From positions 22,446,846 through 22,510,845 of the forward strand of contig NC_088779.1 of NCBI RefSeq assembly GCF_954871325.1: a stretch of DNA of 64,000 bases, read 5' to 3'. The position numbers and the translations under genes were made by a program. Origin of the DNA: Gordionus sp. m RMFG-2023 (taxonomy: Eukaryota; Nematomorpha; Gordioida; Chordodea; Parachordodidae). The notes beneath the pieces are model-generated. The model ran no database searches, was not told where the DNA came from, and worked only from the letters and a program-made list of their open reading frames with translations. Each line of letters begins with the position of its first letter. The stretch's first letter is position 1. Below, in pieces: positions 47,788 through 61,100 of this stretch.

Positions 47788-48886
47788 TGTTTCGGTTAAT
47801 ATATATTAAAAAATAAGTGGGCCTTATTGAATTTTATTTAGCAAATCGCTATATGAAGACCAATGCTATATCATTGCTTTATTGATCTTCTATTTTTTAT
47901 TTGTTGAATTTTTTTTTACTTTTTGGGTTGTTTAGCGGTTTATACTTCTTATCTATATGATTTTAATTTTTCAAGATTTGTGAAGAAAATTATTAAAGAA
48001 GATTAATCTCTACAAAATTAAATATTTATTAAATGACCCAACTCATTAAGGTTTAATATTTTACTGGGTTTTACTTATATAAATAATCGTTGTGGATATT
48101 TTATCGTTATTGAATTATTTTGCTTTTGGATCATATTATAATTAATCAAGATTATTATTTGTAAGTAATTTTATAAATTATATTTAATGTCTTTTTATAT
48201 TTATTTAAGATTAATTCCAACCCCTCAAGGATTATAATTGATATTACATGTTGTAATGATAATAAAAATCGTCTGCCTTATACAAATAAAATTGGAGAAT
48301 GAGCAAATAATTATTTTATTTCTATTGAAAATGAAAATGAAAGAAGAGAATGAAAAATTTTTTACGAATAATTTTTAAATAAAGTTTTAATATTTTTCAA
48401 ATAAAATTATAATATTTTTTGATTAAGTTGTCATTATCAAAAGAAAGGCGAAATTATTTTAACTAAATATTATGATAGGAAAATGGATAAATTTTCAAAT
48501 ATACCTTATAAAATAAATAAATATATCATGAAAATACATTTACAGGTATATAATTTGTGTATATGTGTATTTTCCATATATATTTTTTTGAATTTTAATA
48601 CTTTTCAAAAAAAAAATATTACTCATAAATTTTTTGATTAAGGAATTTTTTATATATTTTTTATTTCAATGCATTTTTCCAATTTAAAAAATAATATTTT
48701 TTTTGATGGTTTGAACAAATTTAAATGCATTTAAAAATTGAAAACGCGTGTTAAACTTTTCCGTTAAATATTTAGATTATAAAAAACGGAATTATTCTTT
48801 ATTGTAATTTAAAATTGAATAAAATTAACATTGTTAAAATTAGCAATTGATTTTTATATTTTTTAAAGGATTTGACTTTTATTAAA
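47788..48886. other. 5' flank of the LRR-Ig gene
   Basis: AT-rich. No promoter motif, CpG island or upstream exon can be pointed to. Confidence 0.4.
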
Positions 48887-49137
48887 ATGCTGTCAATATT
48901 CTTTTACCAAAAGTTCTATGACATTATTCTCGCGGTGGCATTATTGTTTTGTATCAATTATTCGAAATCATGGGCACAAATCATTGAAAGAAGCGTAAAC
49001 GATTTTATTCCTCTCAGCTATTCGGGAAATTATTGTCTCAAAAAATGTAGTTGCCAAAGAGAAGTGGTCAGATGTGCTTATAGGAATTTGACGTTTCTTC
49101 CGCTCTTTCTCGATTTGGGACCATTCACAACATCATT
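48887..49137 (+). CDS. Exon 1: signal peptide and LRRNT
   Basis: MLSIFFYQKFYDI then a hydrophobic ILAVALLFCINYS core, with cleavage plausible after KSWA. LRRNT cysteines follow in CLKKCSCQREVVRC. Ends in phase 2 at a GTAAGA donor. Confidence 0.85.
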
Positions 49138-52100
49138 GTAAGATTTTTAATTCAATTCATAAATCTATTCGTATTATTTAGAGAATTTAATCATTTTAGT
49201 TTATCTTTTTTTCCTTATTGACCATCCATTAAACCGTTCGAAATCGAATAATTTAAATAATTTTTAAAATACTCACTTTTATAACAAGAATAAAATATAT
49301 ATATTATTTAATCGTAAATTAAATTTTTATGTCCTAGAAGCCGTCCTACACATCTTTTTAGCCCTTTAAACCATAAAAGGAGTTTTGATCATATTTCATT
49401 TCTTTTGAATCAGCCGATATCAAAAAATATAGCTTCTGCCTCAGAATTGAAAGCGAGCAATCACTCGATTTTTGATCATTTGGGAAGTTAAAAAATAAGC
49501 TTCCTTTTTTTTTGCCACTGCTAGAAAAATATTTAATATTCTTTCTTATTATCAAACAAATATAAATATTTTATTTTAAAGAAATGTCAAATTTTAATTC
49601 AGGTCATATTTTAAAATCGGTATATTCTTTTTGCCTTAATTACAAAAGTAGGATGATAATAATATCAATATGGATAATATCATTTAAAAAGAGGAGTTTT
49701 ACTATAAAAGAAGACCTCATATATGATCAAAATCAAAAAAAAAATATATTTTAAAAAAAATATGAAATAAAATATACTTAGCTATTAATACTCTGCAAGT
49801 TTTTTTGTAAAATTAAAATTTCAAGTTAAATTTAAAAAAACCACTTAACATTCTGATATGAATATGAAATATACACCTGTTTTTGATATTGTGCAACGCT
49901 TAAAATTTTAATATAAACTTTCGCTTCTCATTGAAAAAAAAAGAAGAAAATTTTTATATGGCGAAATTTCTTTTTATAAAATTGGAAAGTTTTTATTTAT
50001 TGATATTGATTATTTAAGGCACATACACAGAAGTGCGGAATTTAAATTTATCTATGTTTTGATTAATAATGTTTAATGATGTGCGAATAAGGAGTATGCA
50101 AATAATCTTATTTTAGATTTTATAGTGACCTAAGAGATTCATGAGCAATAAACCAAGGTAGTTATTAACAGTTTGGATCTGTAGTATATGTTAATCAATA
50201 TTACCAAATAGTTCTATAGAACGCCATAATAGTTTTTAGGTCAAAGTTTTCGAATTGTTTTAGTTTTAACATTGACTCTGCCTCTCAAGTTATACTAGAA
50301 GCCATTTAATAACTCTTTATCATCTGATGGAGTTTTAAAATGATGCAATGACCAATAATATACTAGCATATTTCTAGACATGCGCATTCATTATTATACC
50401 ATAAAAAATGGTATTGATTTGTTTTGCTTTTAAATCTTTTATAAAATGCGGAAAAGAGATAATTGGATTATTTTCTTAATACCCGAAATCTTTCCTCTGA
50501 ATTATAATTTTTTATTAGGTGTCTTAATATTGAGATATTATCAAATTGGATTATTAAATATTTGGGATTTGTACTCTAAATATTTTAATATTGCTTTAGA
50601 GAAACATATAGTCTCCAAGTAGGAAAAAAAATTCATTTAAGCCCTGGATCGATTTTATCTAGCCCATAAAATAATTTTGTACAATTTGTCTAGACCGCTC
50701 CGTAATAACTTTTTTAATAAAGAAAAAGACATAAATTTTTCCAATTCTAAGCTTTTAAAAATATATATAAATATTTTATACAAGTTGGGGCTTTCGGGTC
50801 ATGCAACACCGATCTCTAATCATTTTAGACATAGCTGACTATGGTAGACCCCATATTATTTGCTCTCTTCTTTCAAATTTAATTGAATGAATATAATTTA
50901 TTCATGATTCGTTCCATGCCTTATTATTAAAGAATTTTCGTTGGATTACATATTCATTAAATTTTAATAAACCGATGACCAAGAAAAACAAGTCTAATTA
51001 TTTTCGAGAAATATATTTTTAATTTGATTTTATTAATTCAATCGATGGGCATAGCGTGGGAAACTCTGGTAAGACCCGAACACCATAAATAGCCATAAAA
51101 AACATATTTTTCATTTTTCTTATCTGATCTCTGGAGGGAATAGAGATTATAGATCATGACTATAGATAGATTTTTATCTTTAGTCAAGATATTTAGTATA
51201 ATCTATGCCTAAGCTAGCATCTACTTTACTTAATCTGACTAAATTATTGTTATAGAGAAATGAACTGAGTGGGCAGAAAGACTTGAATTCGATCCTCGAT
51301 CAGATTAGCTTTTTCCTGCAAGCAATCACTTGGATGAGATTTTGATAAAGTTTAAAGGTTAGCCATATGAGTTGGGATGAATTTATTCTCTAAAAGTTGA
51401 TTTAGTAAAATTCAGTCTTAGTTTAGTAAATAGCTATGGAAAGTATTATCTTATCTCTACCCTCTAATTTTCATCTAGAAAATATAGCATGATCATATGT
51501 TACTAGATATTTTAAAAATGAAAAAAACTTTTTTCTTATTTCAATATCAAATTAATAACATTCTATCCTTGATATTTCCAACTAATTAAAATGTGTTCAA
51601 TTTTATTTTTTTTTAAATTATGAGTTTGTTCTCTTTCTTAGTTGATAATAAAACAAAGAGAAGAAAAAAAAATACTACCACTTCCGAAACCTATAAAAAG
51701 AAAATTAAATTTTTGTAAAAGTTTTAAATAAAAAATCGTTTAAATTTTAATTTTATAATTTTTTCGCAAATAAAATACGATTAAAAATTAAATTTGGATT
51801 TGGAAATCATAAAAATAAAATTTTTTTCATTATCAGATTGTTGGTCGTCATTATTTAATAAATTAAACTCCTTAATTTTGAGTGAGATTCTATTATAGAT
51901 AATTATATTGCAAACTTTTATTTTTTATAAAAATATTTCATATTTATTTCTAAATTAACAAAAAATTTTTTTAAAAATCTTTATCTCTTTCCTTGGACGT
52001 ATGTCAAGCGAAACTTTAAATTTTTTTAAAAAAAATATAGGCAGCAAAATATGAGCCCTTACATCAGAATCCAAGGAATTTTATTTCTTAAAAAAAAAAA

Positions 52101-55100
52101 AAATTAGTATTTTAAAATATAGTAATTCGTGTTGTTTGGTAACTTGTAGTGACAGTCCCAATTCCGTTTTTATAAAAGGATTGTTTTTATTTTTTATTAT
52201 TATAATAAACTGTCGAACCCATTATTTATAGTAATCTTCTTCTACTAATAAAAAAATTTTTTTTTTGTATTAATCAAACAGCGACGTTAGACATAATTCG
52301 ATTCGGCAATTAGAACCAGATCACTTTCATTTGCTCACCAATTTAAGAATCATGTAAACCCATACATTCAGCACTTTTTCCTTTTTTATAAAAAAATATA
52401 TAGCAATATTAACCATGATATAATGTATATCGTATATGTCATGCCATAAGTTTTTCAGGAATTTGCGAGGATTCGGAAATTCTCACTTTTAAAACATTTA
52501 CAAAGAGCAATTTTTATAAAAAAAAATTGATATTAGTGAAAAAATATATCTCAGAATGTGCAGATGTTAGTTAATTATATCAAGAACTTTTGAACTAGTC
52601 AAATTACGTAATAGTTCAAGGCGAGATTGTCTGAAATTCATATGTTGTGAAATAAATTTTGGGTCAAAATCAGATTTTTCACATTTATAATCACCCATCC
52701 TTAAATCATTTGATAGTTTAGAGATATCGAAACCCCCATGAGAATTTTTGGTTAAGTAATTATTCCAGAAAAAAACTTATGACATATTTATATTATTTTT
52801 TTAAAAAAAATATAAGGCTTTTCATTAAAATAAGATTTTAAAAGAAAAAGTTTAAATAAAAGGGTGACAACCTCCCTCTCTCTAAAAGGTTATTTGAATT
52901 TGATTATTATGCTGGTAAATTCAATCTAATTTTATATATTTTTTTTAGGCAATTGAATCACAATTCTTTGACAAAAATCAACAGTTATACCTTCGCCAAC
53001 ATGGGTCGCTTAAAATATTTGTACAAATATTTATATTTATATATCAAATTCCCAATTTTTCTTATAAAGAATGTTTTCAAAAATATTTTCATCATAGGAG
53101 GTTTTTGTTTAACAATTTAAGTGAGATTTTTTCCCCTCAATACATTATCTCATTTTTAAGTATGTTTTCGTCAAACACCAGGAATCGATCAATCAATCAT
53201 TGATCAATCACTTTAACAAAATATTAAAGAGGTTTTAAGATCATCATTATTATTACTAAATAACCTAAAAATATCAATTTCAAAAATATTTTTTTAAGGG
53301 TTTCTATTTATGCATAGTTAATTGTTGAAGGGTTTCTATTTAGGTGTAGTTATCTGTTGAAGGGTTTCTATTTTAATAAATGGATAATCCTTCAAATTTA
53401 AAAAAAAATGCATAAATAACATTTCTTTTAATTTTTGAAATGTAAACTGTAAAAGTGTCATTCTCCTATCTTATAAAACTCGAATTTATCTCGTTAGATC
53501 TATATGTTTATATTAAATGTATTTTAGGAAATATATATATAATATTGTTCCCATAAGCAAAGATCGTCATGGGCCGGACTGGCCCGCTGTCCCTAGGGCC
53601 CATACCCAGTCCATCTAATATCATATTTTCTAGTTAGCCTGGGCCGGACCTAGGTTGGGCCTAAAATTATTTAAGTTAAATTTAGTTTATTCAAAACAGT
53701 TGCTAACTTAAAGAAATATTGTTATTTTTTTCTTCTAATAATAATAAATTTCAGTTTTGTAAACAAAATGTTTGCCTAAGTATATTTAAATATTATTAAT
53801 TTTTAAATATGGGCTTGGGCCAGTCTTGGGAAATTTTTTTGAAACTTATTATAGGCTTGGGAACTTTTTTTAATACTATATAGTGAAAAATTTTTTTAAC
53901 TGCTGGCCTGGGGTGGGCTTCCAAAATTAAGGCTCATGAAGGTCTCTGAACCATAGGAGACTGCTAAATGTGCCATGTTAAAGTCTCATCAACACATATC
54001 CGTTTGAGTTCCAACGAATGGAACTAAGGCTAGCCAAGCTATGGGTATACTAGCGGGGCTTATAAGCCGTTTATATTACTGTTTTTTTTCAATTCATTTA
54101 ACCATTTGCCCAAATGCCCATATCTATCAACTCTAAATTACAAAACAGATATCTGCACCAAAACCAAATATCGATTCTCCACCCTAACGCGTTTTATGGA
54201 TTGGTAAACCTGACCCATTTGTAAGTTAATTATTATTATTTAATTTAAAATCAGCATCAAGTTCTTAGGGTCGAATCCTGGTTCGAACTTATTACTTAAA
54301 CAGCCAAGATGAAGAAAATAAACGAGAGAAAAATGTCGCCAAACACTTAGAACAGACCAAAAATAGGGTCCTAGTTCAAAAAGTGTTTAGTCTAGGCTAA
54401 ACAGTATTAAGTAAGTATCAAAAATGAGTTAAACCAGGAAAGAGCCTTACTCTTGCTTGCTATTTCAAATCTTAATTGACTTTTAATAAAATAAATATGT
54501 CTTTTTAATATTTATTATTTAAATTTAAAAAAAACAGATTTCTCAATCACAATAAAATCAAAACTATCGACATACACACCTTTAATCCTTTATTATCATT
54601 GAAAGAACTGTGAGTTTTATTAGAATGAAAATAATTTTAAAAAAATTAACTTAATTTTAACATTTTACGATTAAAATCTTTCATTGATGAATGTAATTCT
54701 TCAAAATGCAAAATATTACTCTTATACAATCGCAAAATAATGTCCATTGGGTAATGAACGATATTTTACAATTAAAACATAATATATTGATACGACAGAT
54801 TTCTTTACAATAATGATATAAGTCGAATCTACGACGATACCTTCAAAACCAATAGCAATTTCTATTTATTGTAAGTCCAATAATTTAAATATATTTTAAT
54901 AATTTAATTTCGGAATAATAAAATATAATATTATGTATATTTATAACCATAACTCATTGTTCTTCAATTTGGATTGCCCTTTGGGCACGATACAAAGAGA
55001 TGATTTTGTAGTAATAGTTAAGTGATTAGAAAAAATATTATGATTATTTGATATTATAACACGTATTATATTACTGGTTTAGAAGATTAGTTTCTCTGAA

Positions 55101-58100
55101 AAGAATGAATTATTCTTAAAATTTTATGTCTTGGTATTTATTTTTAATTTGACGAATATATTATTTATTAAAAATTATAATATATAATAGAAAAGACCAA
55201 TATTAAAAAAGAATAAACAAATTATATAAAGCAACGAGCTAGTTATGGTACTAAAAAAAGAAACTAATAATCATGCCTAAAAATTTAGATTTTGATTTTT
55301 TATTTGCTTCTGATAAATAGGAATTATATAGCTTCATTCGCAATAGCGTTGTTAGGAGGGGTAAAATATACTGAGTATTTTTAGATATGTTTTTTTGAAA
55401 ATTTTAGGTAGAATTATTATTTTTTTAAAGCTAATTTTAAATAGGAATTTCCTTTTATTAAACCCTATTTTTGTTAATATTTTAAATTTTATATAAGATG
55501 TGCCCCCCTCGAGTTGAAAAAGCTAGTTACGCCATTTTAAATCCTTCATATCTTATTTTTATTTAAGCTCGTAAGGGATTTTTTATTTGTAACCATATCT
55601 AATTTTAGAGTCTCATACATTATGGTTGTATGGGAAAAACCTTGTCCTACTATCGCCTATATAACTTAATCTGCTTGAGTCAATTAGCTTATCTGATTTT
55701 ATTGTGTCTCTTTCAATGATCAACAGATTATTCTTTTAACAAATGTTCCCAAGATATAATTCGATATTTCTAACTACCACATTTCGATTCCATAAAAATT
55801 TTAACTCTTCCTTAGTCATTCATTTTATTGTATCAGTATATTCCGATAGACTACGTTGTCTATCTTCATTTGTTGGCCCAAGGCCATTCAGAAAATTATG
55901 AAACTCTTTTATTGTTAAGAAATCTTTGCTCAGTCCGAAATCATTAACCTACATGAACGCTACAAATAATCAAATATTCTGTGCGACGATTTCTAAACAA
56001 AATTTTGATATATTATTCCAAGAAATACCCAATACCAAATATTATATTGTATAAATTCAAGATAGTGAAATAAATTTTCCAAGTAGGGTATGAGCCTAAT
56101 ATTATAATTTCTATAGAGCCTAGACCGGGCCTGGAGTTTTGAATATTTTTTTAATGGGGTTTGGTCAGACTTGCTAAAAAAAAATTTTTACTTAAATTTA
56201 ATTTATTTAAAAAAATTGCTAACTTAAAAAAAACATTGCAAATTTTTTTTTTCCAATAAATTTCAGTATTGCAAACAAAATGATTGCCTAAATACGGGTT
56301 TGACTAAACTGCAAATGCCTAGGTAAACTTCTAATCCTTATATAAAAATGTTTTTTGAATATTCTATTAATTGATATGAGATTCATTTTCTTATGATAAC
56401 AGAGTTGTTAAAGGATCGAATCAAAAAGTAGCCGATCCTGGATTCGATCCTAAATTTTAATTTTCCTGGATTCATGATCCTGACTTAAATTGAGGATCGT
56501 GATTAATCATTTTTTTTAATATTCGATCCTTTCAAAAATTAATTACTTAAAAAGCAATAAATAAAATAAAAATTTTGAAAATTAAATTAAAATAATATTT
56601 TTTTAAAAAATATCTATCTACATCATATTTTATCAACTTCCATTCCACTATATTTTATATTTCATCAATTTCCTAAATTTTATCTAGAACGAGATTTAGA
56701 GCCTTTAAGTTTTATTTATTTAATTATATTTTATATAATATAAATAAATTCTAGATTTCAATAATGTCCTCCATTATAGATTTAGAAGATAATACATGTA
56801 CTATTGTTGTGACAGCAGATATAAGTAATAATGAGAATCTTTAATCTTTTCATACTTAATATCCTTAAATAAAATCAATGGGGACATCAGGTCTATTGCA
56901 ATAGGGTCACTCAAAATAATTCGCTCCCGTATAAAATCTAACCTATCCAATCTACTACAACCAAATCAGCTTAGTTTTAATGTTACTGGAGGATGTGAGG
57001 CTGCATCCCACTCGACACTTGTCATCCTCCATAATACACATTATCAATGCATTCTCAAAATCGACCTACATAATGCCTTCAATTCACTTAGGAGGGAACC
57101 TTTTATACCTTCTTTTTGTGAAACTTTCCCAGATTATACAACATACATCGCTGCATGTTACAACCAGCCCACCTTTTTAAAATTTAATGATTCTATCATT
57201 CTCTCTAAACAGGGCATCCAACAAGGAGGCCCTTTATGTCCGACATTATTCTGCCAAGGCATTCAATTAATTATAAAAGAGATTTCTTCCAATTGTGATC
57301 TTAAATTAAATGTATGGTACCTGGACGATGGCACACTAGCAGGCCCTTATAACGACATAAAAATTCCATCATTTATAAATCACTTAGCCCCTATTACAGG
57401 ACTGCCACTAAACCCTCATAAGTGTGAATTTTATTTTCCTTCTGAATCGGACTGCTCACTCGAAAATTTTATTATAGTGGACAAAGCCAACTTTACCTAT
57501 CTAGGTTCACCCATTGGAGGGGAAAATGCTATATTTCATTTTAGAGATGAATTCCTTGCTAAATTCAATAGAATGAAAAATATTTTAAAATATTTACCTG
57601 CTCATCAGGCTTTCTATTTACTGAAAATTTTTCTATTCATTCCAAAAATTTTACATGCCTTTCGTTCATCTACAATTTTCACATCCCCTGAGGTATTATT
57701 GGACCTCGAAGTCCACTTAGAAAATACTCTCGAATCCATATTAAATATCAAATTTTCATCATTCTCCTGGATGCAAGCTGCCCTTCCACCAAAGCTAGGT
57801 TGTATAGGTATACAATTTCCCATATCCCTAAGTACTTCAGCTTTTTTATCCTCAGTTGTTAAATTTCGACACACACTTGGAGACTTGGATATCGACCCAC
57901 ATCGTACGGCAGCACTATACCTCTGGAGCAAAAATGCCCCAAATCGCTCATATCCAGATTCACTAAAACAAAGAGACTGGAATTTTCCATTGATACAGCA
58001 TTGCGTCGATTACTTACACTTCAAAGCTGTTCAAAGAAAATCTCCATCACTCTTTTCTTTCTACACCTAAACCCTAACCCAATTATACATAATGACAATA

Positions 58101-61100
58101 ATATGACCATTCTGCCAGATCCAATAATTCCAACTTCACCCATATACCACCTTGGATAAGAATGGTTAGAAACTGTATCTAGTTCTAATCTAGGCTTGTT
58201 ATTAATCAACGAAGAACTCAGAATAGCCATAGGTCTTAGCTTAGGATGTGAAATCGTAACACCTACATCATGCGTCCTATGTGAAACCCACATCGATAGT
58301 CTTGGACACCACCCCCTACACTGTCGTTTCTCAAAAGGCCGATTACACAGACACCATGCTATCAATTCAATCATCAACAGACTACTCTGGTACCATCCGG
58401 CCTCAGCCCCGACAATCTAACCAGACCAGATGGTATGGCGCTAGTCACTTGGAACCAAGGTCTACCTCTCGCCTGGGATTATACTTGTGTGGATCGTTTT
58501 GCCAGATCTTTTTCCTCCAAAGCCAAACACAAAAATAAATATAGCAAACTTAATAATGTTTTGTTTGTTCCGGTAGTCTCGGACACCTGTAGATCATTTG
58601 GACCCCAAGCCCTAAAATTATTCAAAACAATAGGGCAAGGTTACATTTAATCACAGGTCATCCAAAAGAAGGCTTCTACCTTCGACAGAGATTATCAACT
58701 GAAATCTGTCGTTCTAACTGCATATCCATACATGGTCGATCATACCTATTTAAAAAAAATTTTTTTTTAATTATCTTGAAATATTTTTTTTTAATTTCCT
58801 TTCTTTTAAGGTTTATGATAATTTAATAATTTATATTTTCAGAATTCATATAAATATGATATAAATTTAAAAAAAGAAATTAAGTATATGCTCTTTAAAA
58901 CAAAATATCTTCTTCAAAAATTAGCAGTTAAAACCTAAAAAGGCATTTAGAAGTAATTAGTTCTCTTAAAAAATAAAGTTTTTATTAATTATTTGTGAAG
59001 AGCATAACAATATGAATATAATAAGAATTATTTACAATAATTAAAATATATTTATTGATGTGTTAATCTTAATTGTAATAATCAGCAATATTAATATTAT
59101 TCTTTTACTCATATATATATTAAATAATAAAGTAACATCAATTATATTTCATTTGATATAAAATATATAATTCAATAATATTCAATCCGCATGTTGGCGC
59201 TTATTGTTTTGAATACAAATCAATAAAATTATTATTATAAATTTTTTATCATTCTAAAATCTAAACGAGTAAATAAAGTAATATCTACATATAAAGGTTA
59301 AATATAAAATAATATTTAATAAAACAGATAAATTAATGTAAAAAAGGTATGATGGATAAATGTTTATTTATTGTTTCCGAACTATTTATAAAAATATGAT
59401 TCTCACGAATGACATATTTTATAGAGAATTTATTATATACTTTTAAATATATAATCAAATAATAATGAAAATCGTAATTAAAGGATAACTTCAATATCAT
59501 AAGACATTGTATTTTGTAATATTCAAAATTTACTTTACTAGTGAATGAACTTATTTTATATTTAGATTTTTAGATATTACTTATTTAATCGTTTAGATTT
59601 TAGAATAAATTTATAATTATAATTTTATATATTTAAATAAGGTATTTAAAATAGTGAACGCCAACTTGCGGATTGAATGTTATTGATGTATATTTTTTAA
59701 ATTTAATTTTATAACAAGATTTTAAACATATATTTATAGATTAAATGAAATATAATTATATTTATATTACATTATGATATATGCAGTAATTTAATTTTTA
59801 TACAAAGTTTTGCCTAACACATCCGCAGTCATCGGATTTAAACATGATTTTTAAAATCTCTTTATCAAATGTTAAATAATTATACAGTTGGGTATATTTT
59901 TTACCAGATGTTAAAACAAAATAAAATAATATTATAATTTTATTTTTCATACTTAAACATTAATCTATGTTAAAAAAATATTAAACAACTTTAAATGTCA
60001 CACTTAAAAAAAATATGAAAAGTTTTGTTATCACATCTATTTTATATAGAATAATTTTAAAAATAATGATAAAATACTCATCTTAGTTATTATCTTAGTC
60101 AAAATCTTTTATTTCTGAAAATAGAATTAGTTTATTTTCTCCCACTCTATTTTATCATATTTGAGGTATATTAAATTCAATATTTTATTCAATTCATATA
60201 TTACATATAAACAATATATAATAAGAAATATATTCCAAACTACACTAATATACATGAATATTGATTATATAACATATGAAATATTTAATAGTTCATAGTC
60301 ATTTGAAATTTCTTGTTAAGTAGTACCTATATAATAAAATATTAAAAGTTAATCGTAATTTATTATATAATTAGATTACTTTCAGCTCCAAATAGTGATG
60401 ATTATAAAAATTTGTGAAATCATAAGGAAAAAATTGATGCATAATTTGATTTATATTGGTTATTATGTGCTCCCTTGTGCTTGGTCTGGGATTAATAACC
60501 TATATTTGTTTTTGAAGACCCCGAAAAAAATTTTCAATTGGGTTCAATTATGATGAATATGGTGGAAGATATTCTATTCTCTCTTTATAGGCATCAATTA
60601 GATGACTTTTATGTATTGTTGCATTATCCATAACCATAATGGCATGCTAATAATCTCCATTAACGAATCACGAAATAATATATCATTATATGATCCTTTG
60701 ATGATTTTATAATATGTAACTCCATGAATTCCTATAGTGCAAAGTACATTTACATTTTTCCCTTTTGAGGGTGGAACATTTATTGATGGTCTCACATTGA
60801 GTGGTGCCCAGGCATAGATAGGTACATCATGAAAATTGATGCCTGTTTCGTCAAGAAAATATAATCTTTCTCTGGAGATGTTCATTAATCTTAGGCAATA
60901 CACCTGCAGAATATTGTTAGCTCCCGGTGTATTCCTGCGATCCGGTTCTCTACCAGCTATTTTTTTGGACCATCAAAGATTTTTGATATATTTCCTTATG
61001 GTTCCAATATTTTTTGGTGAACCAGAAATTCTCAATTATTTCCTTCACCGTGAAGGTATTGTTGTCCATTAGCAGGCCCATAATTTGTCTTTCAATGTTT

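Noticed and set aside
54240-54300. tRNA T-arm-like sequence (GGTCGAATCCTGGTTC)
   Set aside because: No box A or acceptor stem nearby; too little to call a tRNA or SINE.
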